Under the pieces are notes generated by a model. That model did no database searches. It saw nothing but the letters and a program-made list of their open reading frames with translations, and was not told the origin of the DNA. This document shows positions 1 to 4,898 of a stretch of 8,121 bases of DNA, one piece after another. A program made the position numbers and the translations under genes. Numbering within the stretch: the stretch's first letter is position 1; each line of letters begins with the position of its first letter. Source of the stretch: an uncultured Pseudomonas sp. (lineage in GTDB: Bacteria; Pseudomonadota; Gammaproteobacteria; Pseudomonadales; Pseudomonadaceae); NCBI GenBank assembly GCA_946886875.1, contig CAMPJN010000159.1:1-8121 (forward strand). Reading direction: 5' to 3'.

Positions 1-379
1 GCTGGATCGCCTCGGCGATCTGCCGGCTGAGGTTTTCCTGGATCTGCAGGCGCCGTGCATACATATCGACGATGCGCGCGACTTTCGACAGACCGAGCAC
101 TTTGCCGCTAGGGATGTAGGCGACATGGGCCTTGCCGATAAACGGCAGCAGGTGGTGCTCGCATAGCGAGTACAACTCGATGTTCTTGACCAGCACCATC
201 TCGCTGGCATCGGAGCTGAACAGCGCGCCGTTGGTGACTTCTTCCAAGGTTTGCTGATAGCCGCGGCAGAGGTACTGCATGGCTTTGGCGGCGCGCTTGG
301 GCGTGTCGCGCAGGCCTTCGCGGCTGGCATCCTCGCCGAGTTGGCCGAGAATCGCGGTGTAATTCTGTTCCAGGGACAT
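1..379 (-). CDS. folE: GTP cyclohydrolase I, type IA (partial, C-terminus outside window)
   Basis: Converts GTP to 7,8-dihydroneopterin triphosphate, the first step of tetrahydrofolate synthesis, in the cytoplasm. Only 126 residues are visible; the family is usually about 180-220 long, so roughly the last third lies beyond base 1. The translation shows the N-terminal helical part with [13 protein letters not shown] (residues 22-34), the zinc-site motif [10 protein letters not shown] (71-80; Cys73 and His76 align with the E. coli Zn ligands Cys110 and His113), and the [17 protein letters not shown] block (96-112). The third Zn cysteine would be off the window. The ATG at 379 has an AGGAAG ribosome site a few bases upstream. 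It follows the hxlR-type gene on the same strand after an 81-base gap, so the two may share a transcript, although folE may also have its own weak promoter there. The CEHH motif places it in the classical zinc enzyme family rather than the unrelated FolE2 (type IB) family. P. aeruginosa PA1674, in the same position, carries the name folE2 only because it is a second copy. Confidence 0.96.
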   Translation of the reverse strand, partial: MSLEQNYTAILGQLGEDASREGLRDTPKRAAKAMQYLCRGYQQTLEEVTNGALFSSDASEMVLVKNIELYSLCEHHLLPFIGKAHVAYIPSGKVLGLSKVARIVDMYARRLQIQENLSRQIAEAIQ

Positions 380-460
380 GATCTTCCTGTGGTACTAGCG
401 GATATAGATAAACAGACGCGCAGGGTAGGGCGGCGCTGCCGGGCTGGCAAGAGATGGAAC

Positions 461-802
461 TCAGTTTTCCACGGGCGGCGCAAGATCGGCAGCCCAGCTT
501 TCAGCCCAGAGAGTCAATGGCAGGAACTGTTCGATCAGTTCCATGCCCAGACGGGACAGCTGATAGCCCTGATCGCCATTTTCCAGCAAGCGCGCCTCGC
601 GCAATTCGTTCAAACGGGTATTGAGTACTGAGGGCGATAAGCCTTCGCAGCGGCTTTGCAGCTCGCGGAAGTTGGCCGGGGTCTGGTGCAACTCCCAGAG
701 AATACGCAGGCTCCAGCGTCTGCCGAGCAAGTCGAGCAAGGCCATGATCGGCCTGCCGGTACTGGAACCACGAACTCTATGCCCTGGTTTTACTGCGCTC
801 AT
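461..802 (-). CDS. HxlR-family winged-helix transcriptional regulator
   Basis: Predicted DNA-binding regulator of 113 residues, the usual HxlR length. The helix-turn-helix core is clear: GRRWSLRILWEL (27-38) is the family's GGKWT-x-x-IL-x-x-L motif, followed by FRELQ (45-49) and the recognition helix and wing GLSPSVLNTRLNELREARLL (54-73). The single cysteine, Cys52, sits just before the recognition helix; several HxlR proteins (YodB, HypR, QorR) sense oxidants or electrophiles through cysteine, though usually near the N-terminus, so sensing here is a guess. The ATG at 802 is backed by a strong AAGGAG site (in minus orientation, about 6 bases upstream). The gene is divergent from the carboxymuconolactone-decarboxylase-family gene with only 86 bases between start codons, the usual arrangement for a local regulator and its target. 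The ligand is unknown. Confidence 0.9.
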   Translation of the reverse strand: MSAVKPGHRVRGSSTGRPIMALLDLLGRRWSLRILWELHQTPANFRELQSRCEGLSPSVLNTRLNELREARLLENGDQGYQLSRLGMELIEQFLPLTLWAESWAADLAPPVEN

Positions 803-811
803 CAGGTCTCC

Positions 812-840
812 TTGCTTCTTTTTTAGTAGCGCCCTATATT
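812..840 (+). promoter_or_regulatory. Sigma70-type promoter for the CMD-family gene
   Basis: TTGCTT (812-817), a 17-base spacer and TATATT (835-840) make a good sigma70 promoter reading toward the CMD-family gene at 889, with transcription expected near 847. It overlaps the leader of the divergent hxlR-type gene. This is motif matching by eye only. Confidence 0.55.
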
Positions 841-863
841 GGTCTTGCTACTTTTTCCGTAGC
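825..863. promoter_or_regulatory. Candidate operator for the HxlR-type regulator
   Basis: Inverted half-sites AGTAGC (825-830) and GCTACT (847-852) are separated by 16 bases, 22 bp centre to centre or about two helical turns. They flank the TATATT -10 of the CMD promoter. A third GTAGC lies at 859-863, inside the imperfect palindrome GTAGCTTAC. The position between divergent regulator and target suits an autoregulated HxlR operator. Assignment to this regulator is inference. Confidence 0.45.
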
Positions 864-888
864 TTACAGCCCGATGGGAGATTTGCCT

Positions 889-1437
889 ATGAACAGCCCG
901 CGTATTCAGCCCGCGCCACCTCCTTATGCTCCAGAGATCCAGGCAGCATTCGATCGAATAATGCCGCCGGGTATGCCGCCTCTGAAGTTGTTCCGCAGCA
1001 TGGCGCATAACCCGCGAGTGTTGCAGCGTTTCCTCGCCGGCGGCTTACTCGATAGCGGCAGCATCAGCCTGCGTGAGCGTGAGCTGCTGATTTTGCGCAC
1101 CAGCGCGATCTGCGGCGCCGAGTACGAGTGGGGGGTGCATGTCGCGGCCTTCAACGGCAAAGCCGGCTTCAGCCCGCAGCAGCTTGCCGATACCTGCGCG
1201 GCCAGCACCGATGCAAGCCTGTGGAACGACGCGGAACAGACGCTGTTGGCGCTGGCCGATAGCCTGCATACCAGTTCGACGGTGGACGATGGGCTGTGGC
1301 AGCGGCTAAGCGAGCATTACCGCGAGGAGCAATTGGTCGAATGCCTGGTGCTGGTGGGCTACTACCACGCGGTGTCGTTCGTGGTGAACGGCCTGCGTGT
1401 CGAGCACGAGGCTCATGCGCCGCGTTTCCCGGCTTGA
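889..1437 (+). CDS. Carboxymuconolactone decarboxylase (CMD/AhpD-like) family protein
   Basis: A 182-residue cytoplasmic protein of the CMD fold. The diagnostic block LRERELLILRTSAICGAEYEWGVH runs over residues 61-84 and contains the family Glu65, Cys75 and His84 with a YEW between them, as in CMD-domain proteins that resemble 4-carboxymuconolactone decarboxylase rather than AhpD, which has CxxC. A second helical segment, EQTLLALADSLHT (116-128), and the later EQLVECLVLVGYYHAVSFVVN (147-167) are also typical. The N-terminus is proline-rich. I chose the ATG at 889 because GGGAG at 877-881 is correctly spaced for it, while the in-frame ATG at 874 has no ribosome site. No aromatic-degradation genes are nearby, so protocatechuate catabolism is not supported; a peroxidase-like or other role under the neighbouring HxlR-type regulator is just as likely. 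It converges on the Smr gene with only 13 bases between stop codons. Confidence 0.88.
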   Translation: MNSPRIQPAPPPYAPEIQAAFDRIMPPGMPPLKLFRSMAHNPRVLQRFLAGGLLDSGSISLRERELLILRTSAICGAEYEWGVHVAAFNGKAGFSPQQLADTCAASTDASLWNDAEQTLLALADSLHTSSTVDDGLWQRLSEHYREEQLVECLVLVGYYHAVSFVVNGLRVEHEAHAPRFPA

Positions 1438-1450
1438 TAGGGCGGCGCGC

Positions 1451-2008
1451 TTACTCGTCGCGGCCGTCCATCATGGTGCGCTTGAGCAACACGTAAACCG
1501 CGCCGGTGCCGCCGTGCTTGGCCAGGCAGGAGGTGAAACCCAGTACCTGCGGGTGCTGGCGCAGCCAGGTGTTGACGTGGCTTTTGATCATGGGTTTGCG
1601 GCCGTCCATGCGCACGGCCTTGCCATGGGTGATGCGCACGCAACGCACTTCCAGCTTGCTGGCCTCGGCGATAAATTCCCAGAGGGTGTCGCGGGCTTTT
1701 TCCACGCTCATGCCGTGCAGGTCGAGGCTGCCCTCGAAGCTGATCTGGCCGAGCTTGAGCTTGCGCATCTGGCCTTCCTGAATACCGTTGCCGGCCCAGT
1801 ACAGCGGGTCTTCGGCGCCGACATCGATAACGAATTGGTCTGATAGGCCGTCGACCTTGACTGAGTCCACGCGCGCCGTGGCGGCCTGGCGCAGAGTGGC
1901 CAGTTGCGCGCGGTTGGGTTTGGGCTTGCCGGTGTCGGCGCGGTCGTGCTTGATCGGTTTGACGCCGCGTAACTCGGCTTTGAATAGTGAAAAGTCGTCG
2001 TCTTGCAT
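1451..2008 (-). CDS. Smr-domain protein, probable ribosome-collision endonuclease (SmrB-like)
   Basis: A 185-residue protein with a charged N-terminal region (1-50) and a C-terminal Smr domain (about 90-178). The domain begins with LDLHGM (95-100), continues with RITHGK (125-130), and ends with KHGGTGAVYVLLK (164-176). In E. coli, SmrB recognises collided ribosomes and cuts the mRNA between them; its DLH motif is needed for cleavage and is intact here (Asp96, His98). E. coli SmrA has lost DLH, so this protein is SmrB-like in the active site, although its HGGTGAxYVxL ending resembles SmrA. One oddity is HGKA where many Smr domains have HGxG. The length matches E. coli SmrA and SmrB (about 185). 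The ATG at 2008 has GGAGG five bases upstream. It is the last gene of a minus-strand run, 64 bases after the membrane-protein gene. SmrB function is inferred from motif and from the nearby prmB and aroC. Confidence 0.88.
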   Translation of the reverse strand: MQDDDFSLFKAELRGVKPIKHDRADTGKPKPNRAQLATLRQAATARVDSVKVDGLSDQFVIDVGAEDPLYWAGNGIQEGQMRKLKLGQISFEGSLDLHGMSVEKARDTLWEFIAEASKLEVRCVRITHGKAVRMDGRKPMIKSHVNTWLRQHPQVLGFTSCLAKHGGTGAVYVLLKRTMMDGRDE

Positions 2009-2011
2009 GGG

Positions 2012-2027
2012 GGCCTCCGCGAAGGCC
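2012..2027 (-). promoter_or_regulatory. Small hairpin overlapping the smr ribosome binding site
   Basis: Read on the minus strand, GGCCT and AGGCC pair around a six-base loop immediately before the ATG at 2008. The GGAGG ribosome site (2014-2018) lies partly in the 3' arm, so the stem could limit initiation. Five GC-rich base pairs can arise by chance in this genome. Confidence 0.3.
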
Positions 2028-2072
2028 GCTAGTGTAACCAGGGTCGCGGCATCAATGCTGCCTCGTCGGCGC

Positions 2073-2393
2073 TCAGTTACGTTTCTTCATCAGGTGCGGC
2101 GACATGCTCAGGTCGCTGGGGCGGCGCAGACGTCGGCGGAACAGGCGCCAAGCCAATATCCCAGCCCATAGCAAAAACAAACCCACAACTATCAGCGTCA
2201 CGGCTGCGCCCGGCGAGTCGTTGAGCGCGCCGAGCGAGATGGGGCGATTGAGCAGTGATGCGACTCCGGCCATTGCCAGGAGGATGCCAAAACAGGCGAA
2301 CAGCGCCGCCAGCGCAGCCGCCAGGCGAGTGCGCCAGGTGCTGGGGCCTCGTGGGCGTAGGCGACGTGCATCAAAACCATCGGATAACTTCAT
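2073..2393 (-). CDS. Small two-helix inner-membrane protein, function unknown
   Basis: I do not recognise a named family. The 106-residue translation has a basic N-terminus (RRLRPRG, about 10-16), a first hydrophobic helix rich in alanine (about 23-47), a short loop, a second helix (about 64-83; VTLIVVGLFLLWAGILAW), and a strongly basic tail beginning RLFRRRLRRP (83-92) and ending in KKRN. By the positive-inside rule both termini should face the cytoplasm. The ATG at 2393 has AAGGA about ten bases upstream, a loose but acceptable spacing. It lies between the isochorismatase-fold gene (gap 107 bases) and the Smr gene (gap 64 bases), all minus strand. A protein in the same position in P. aeruginosa (PA1676, from memory) is also hypothetical, so the gene is probably conserved in the genus. 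Confidence 0.75.
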   Translation of the reverse strand: MKLSDGFDARRLRPRGPSTWRTRLAAALAALFACFGILLAMAGVASLLNRPISLGALNDSPGAAVTLIVVGLFLLWAGILAWRLFRRRLRRPSDLSMSPHLMKKRN

Positions 2394-2473
2394 TATTCCG
2401 ATTTCCTTAGTGGTATCGGCGGTATGACCAGCAGGTCGTACGGGGGTTCCTGGAGCGCCGCGGACTTAGCCGT

Positions 2474-2493
2474 GGGGCGGCGAACGTCGCCCC
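2474..2493 (-). terminator. Possible hairpin terminator after the isochorismatase-fold gene
   Basis: GGGGCG (2474-2479) and CGCCCC (2488-2493) form a perfect 6-bp GC stem with an eight-base loop, starting seven bases past the stop codon of the minus-strand gene. There is no T-run after it, so it may only stabilise the 3' end or pause polymerase. Confidence 0.35.
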
Positions 2494-2500
2494 GTGTGTT

Positions 2501-3097
2501 TCAGGTCAGGGCGCTGGCGTGCGCTACTAGGGTAGCAAAGTTGTCGGCCAGGGCGACCATCTCGGCCCGATGCATGTCGCGGGCGTCGATCACGTCACCT
2601 TCCGGAGTCGGCAAGTCGCGGGTGGCGCAGGCCGCGTCGACCACCGTGCAGCGATAACCGTAGTCCTTGCAGGCACGTACGGTGGAGCTGACGCTGGAGT
2701 GGCTCATAAAGCCGCAAACGATTACATCCAGATGCCCCATGGCTTGTAGACGATCATGCAGCTCGGTGCCGGCGAAGGCATTGGGCAGGCGCTTTTGCAC
2801 GACGATTTCCCCGGGTAACGGCGCTACTTCGGGCAAGTGCGCGCCGCGTGGGCCGCTGGGGTCGAGCAGGCCGCCGGGAATGCCCAGGTGTTTCACATGA
2901 ATGATCGAAGCGCCGATGGCGCGGGCGCGGGCCAGTAGCTGGGCAATTTCTTCCAGCGCTGCATCCAGCCCGGGCAATTGCAACACGCCGCTGCGGTATT
3001 CCTCCTGGGCATCGATGATCAGCAGGGTTGCCTGCGCCAGGCTGGCCGGCGCGTGGCCGCGACCGGTCAGTTGGAAAAGCGTGTGCGGGTGGGGCAT
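2501..3097 (-). CDS. Isochorismatase-fold (cysteine hydrolase superfamily) protein with Ser in place of the nucleophile Cys
   Basis: A 198-residue cytoplasmic protein of the isochorismatase/nicotinamidase superfamily. It has LLIIDAQEEY (25-34; Asp29 is the catalytic Asp), VVQKRLPNAFAGTEL (99-113; Lys102 is the catalytic Lys and the NAF matches the usual NAF/SAF), and VCGFMSHSSVSSTVRACKDYGY (127-148) ending in DAACATRDLP. In nicotinamidase-type enzymes the third block reads GxxTxxCVxxT with Cys as nucleophile; here that position is Ser135. EntB- and PhzD-type isochorismatases also lack this Cys, so the reaction cannot be read from fold alone. The ATG at 3097 has GAGGAG six bases upstream; the reading frame stays open up to 3262 but that extension is not hydrophobic, conserved-looking or preceded by a ribosome site. 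A perfect dyad lies just upstream (3116-3142). It may be co-transcribed with the two following genes. PA1677 occupies this place in P. aeruginosa. Confidence 0.88.
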   Translation of the reverse strand: MPHPHTLFQLTGRGHAPASLAQATLLIIDAQEEYRSGVLQLPGLDAALEEIAQLLARARAIGASIIHVKHLGIPGGLLDPSGPRGAHLPEVAPLPGEIVVQKRLPNAFAGTELHDRLQAMGHLDVIVCGFMSHSSVSSTVRACKDYGYRCTVVDAACATRDLPTPEGDVIDARDMHRAEMVALADNFATLVAHASALT

Positions 3098-3115
3098 GGC
3101 GAACTCCTCGGCTAC

Positions 3116-3142
3116 GGCGGACAACGGCGACCATTGTCCGCC
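3116..3142. promoter_or_regulatory. Perfect 9-bp inverted repeat upstream of the isochorismatase-fold gene
   Basis: Arms GGCGGACAA (3116-3124) and TTGTCCGCC (3134-3142) are exactly complementary around a nine-base spacer. The element ends about six bases from the GAGGAG ribosome site of the minus-strand gene starting at 3097. It could be an operator, a stable hairpin in the mRNA leader, or a stray REP-type palindrome; arms of this kind recur in some pseudomonad genomes, from memory. Confidence 0.6.
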
Positions 3143-3260
3143 CCTATGGCGCCGCTGTGAACCTCTGTCTGCATAGTTGCAGCCGACCGTCGGTACACGC
3201 AGAATCGAACCCATGCGCAGGCTTGGAGTCCTACGCAAAACCGACGCAAAGGAGTTGCCC

Positions 3261-3392
3261 ATGACCTTGCTAGCGCAGTTGTCCGCTCATTTCTGGCTGT
3301 TGTTCGCCATCGCGGTGTCCATCGCGGTAGTGCGCGAACTCAGACGCCAACCCGACGATCCGTCCATGCGTGTTCCGCGCCAGCGCGATTGA
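3261..3392 (+). CDS. 43-residue single-pass membrane protein, function unknown
   Basis: A very short gene supported by an excellent ribosome site: AAAGGAG (3248-3254) six bases before the ATG at 3261. The peptide has a short polar start, one hydrophobic helix (about 11-24, WLLFAIAVSIAVV), a basic stretch RELRR (25-29) and a polar, basic C-terminal tail ending PRQRD. The charge pattern suggests the C-terminal tail is cytoplasmic. It is divergent from the isochorismatase-fold gene and converges on nhaD, sharing a hairpin between the two stop codons. ACGCAAA occurs twice just upstream (3233-3239 and 3244-3250), exactly 11 bases apart. The frame is open from 3177, but the upstream in-frame ATGs at 3177 and 3213 have no ribosome site. 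I know of no named family; small helices of this kind often modulate larger membrane proteins, and a link to the antiporter next door is only a guess. Confidence 0.65.
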   Translation: MTLLAQLSAHFWLLFAIAVSIAVVRELRRQPDDPSMRVPRQRD

Positions 3393-3399
3393 TCCCGTT

Positions 3400-3422
3400 A
3401 CGCCCGGCTCAGCACCGGGCGT
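3400..3422. terminator. Shared hairpin between convergent genes
   Basis: ACGCCCGG (3400-3407) and CCGGGCGT (3415-3422) form a perfect 8-bp stem with a seven-base loop, placed 7 bases after each of the two convergent stop codons (3392 plus, 3430 minus). The central placement suggests a bidirectional terminator. Neither side has a strong T-run, so efficiency is uncertain. Confidence 0.6.
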
Positions 3423-3429
3423 CCATCGC

Positions 3430-4719
3430 TTAATACAGGCCTAGCAGCTGGAACTGCAGATACCAGATGCCCAGCGAGCCGAAGAAGTTGACCAGAATCG
3501 CCGGCAGAAAGCGCAGGTGCACGCCGAAGCTGTAGCTCTTGTCCAGGGTCATGGCCATGACCCCAGCCGCCGAACCCACTACCGTCAGCGAACCACCGAT
3601 ACCCACCATCAGCGCGTTCAGCGCCCACTGATCGCTACTCAGCTCTGGATTGGATAGCAGCGCCGCGGCTTCCACCGGTACGTTGTCCATCACCCCGGAG
3701 ATCACCCCGAGAATGATGTTGACTATGGTCGGATCGAGCAATTCGAACAGCCGGGAGATATAGGACAACCAACCGACGTGGTTGAGCGCGGCCACCGAGG
3801 TGATGATGCCGATAAAGAACAGCAGGGCGTTCCATTCCACCTTCTGCAACTGGTCCTGCCAGGGCAGTTCGATGCCCCGGTGGGTCAGCAACCAGGCGTA
3901 GAGGGCGACCATGCCCAAGCCGATGCCGATGGCGAACTCGATGCCGACCTTGAGCAGAATGTTGCATAGCACCGCGCCGAGCACGGCGCAGAAGCCAACC
4001 ACTGCCAGCCCTGCACCGCCCGGTTTGAGCGCCGTGTCTTCCTGGTTGGCGACCTGGATCAAATCGCTGCCGTCGACGCCGCGCAGGTAGAAGAAGTGCA
4101 GAGTGGCGGCGAACATCAGCCAGCCGATAAATGCTGAGGGGAACAGCAACAGCAGGCCACCGATGCTGATCTTGCCGGCCAGCAGCACCATCAGACTGGT
4201 GGAAGTACCCAGGAACCATACGCCGCTGTTGGAGGCGACCACGATGTTGCACAGGGCAACGTGGGTGTAGCGCTGGTTGACCGAGATGTTCTTCACCGAG
4301 TTGCCGAAAATCATCGCCGTGGTGAAGTTGTTGATGAATGGCGAGAGCGTCGCCGAGAGCGCGCCCGTGGCCCAGAACATGCCCTTGGCGCCAAGACCTT
4401 TGCGCAACAGGTAGCCGTTCAGCGCGGTGAACACGTTCCGCTCGTTGAGCAGCTCGACAATCATCCACATAAAGGCCATGAAGGCGATCAGGCCGAACAG
4501 TTCGCTTTTGGTTTCCTCCTGGGTGTGCAGGAAAAACTGGAAGCCGTTAGGGTCAACCAACGCGTAGTGGAGGCCGATAACGATCAAGCCGGACATCATG
4601 AACATGGCCGGTTTGAATTTATCCATCTCCAGTTGTGCTTCGAAAACGATCAGCGTCATGCCAACCAGAAATATCGCTAGCACGAGCAGGCCCGTGAGCG
4701 AGAAGGGTTCTATAAGCAT
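3430..4719 (-). CDS. NhaD-like Na+/H+ antiporter (ion transporter superfamily) with altered repeat 1
   Basis: A 429-residue polytopic inner-membrane protein with about 11-12 hydrophobic segments, near the usual NhaD length (410-480). Family signatures are FMWMIVELLNERNVF (83-97), LSPFINNFTTAMIFGNS (125-141), LCNIVVASNSG (156-166), WNALLFFIGI (296-305), ISGVMDNVPVEAAALL (340-355) and GIGGSLTVVGSAAGVMAM (373-390). The last two are the NhaD second-repeat blocks and are intact, including Asp345-Asn346. In the first repeat the usual Asp-Asn is Asn130-Asn131, and the usual SPFGDxTT-like segment is FLGTSTSLM (169-177), with no Asp. NhaD exchanges cytoplasmic Na+ or Li+ for protons; the changes could alter ion choice. 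The ATG at 4719 has no recognisable Shine-Dalgarno sequence; later Met codons would remove the first helix. A convincing promoter lies upstream at 4773-4802. The gene sits between two genes that I recall as adjacent in P. aeruginosa, so it was probably gained or lost in the lineage. Confidence 0.78.
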   Translation of the reverse strand: MLIEPFSLTGLLVLAIFLVGMTLIVFEAQLEMDKFKPAMFMMSGLIVIGLHYALVDPNGFQFFLHTQEETKSELFGLIAFMAFMWMIVELLNERNVFTALNGYLLRKGLGAKGMFWATGALSATLSPFINNFTTAMIFGNSVKNISVNQRYTHVALCNIVVASNSGVWFLGTSTSLMVLLAGKISIGGLLLLFPSAFIGWLMFAATLHFFYLRGVDGSDLIQVANQEDTALKPGGAGLAVVGFCAVLGAVLCNILLKVGIEFAIGIGLGMVALYAWLLTHRGIELPWQDQLQKVEWNALLFFIGIITSVAALNHVGWLSYISRLFELLDPTIVNIILGVISGVMDNVPVEAAALLSNPELSSDQWALNALMVGIGGSLTVVGSAAGVMAMTLDKSYSFGVHLRFLPAILVNFFGSLGIWYLQFQLLGLY

Positions 4720-4732
4720 TTTGGGAAGTACT

Positions 4733-4754
4733 CGGAAGGGGAAAAGCGGAAGGG
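4733..4754 (-). repeat. Direct repeat CCCTTCCG in the nhaD leader
   Basis: Read on the minus strand, CCCTTCCG occurs twice (4754-4747 and 4740-4733), 14 bases apart, in the short pyrimidine-rich leader between the predicted transcription start near 4766 and the nhaD ATG. A related CTTCCC follows just before the start codon. No standard ribosome site is present. Confidence 0.55.
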
Positions 4755-4772
4755 TTAAAAATTTGAAACAAA

Positions 4773-4802
4773 ATTATATCTGGCCTCCGAACGCATTGGC
4801 AG
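4773..4802 (-). promoter_or_regulatory. Predicted sigma70 promoter of nhaD
   Basis: On the minus strand, CTGCCA (4802-4797), an 18-base spacer and a consensus TATAAT (4778-4773) read toward nhaD, giving a leader of about 47 bases. The region around the -10 is much richer in A and T than its surroundings. Confidence 0.6.
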
Positions 4803-4863
4803 CACCGCTTCTCGCTAACCCAAGGTATTTTTTTGCGGATGCATCGTGCTTGTGGGGATGGGC

Positions 4864-4869
4864 TAAAAT
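4864..4869 (+). promoter_or_regulatory. Candidate -10 element for prmB
   Basis: TAAAAT lies 30 bases before the prmB GTG start at 4899 and matches the -10 consensus at five of six positions. No good -35 sits 16-18 bases upstream. The resulting leader would be about 23 bases. Confidence 0.35.
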
Positions 4870-4898
4870 GCGCCGCACTTTCGCCTAGGAGACGCGCC

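Noticed and set aside
3177..3205. TTGCAG and CAGAAT as a promoter for the 43-residue protein
   Set aside because: Only 3 of 6 and 4 of 6 consensus matches, although the spacing is 17; too weak to list as a feature.
3202..3236. Minus-strand T-loop-like GGGTTCGATTC next to a 7-bp stem, suggesting a tRNA or tRNA remnant
   Set aside because: The bases flanking the T-loop-like string do not form a 5-bp T stem, the putative anticodon loop has eight bases, and there is no acceptor stem or CCA end. Chance resemblance is the simpler reading.
3635..4468. Second minus-strand frame of 277 codons inside the antiporter gene
   Set aside because: The translation is rich in Arg, His and Gln with no domain, while the other frame gives a clear membrane transporter.
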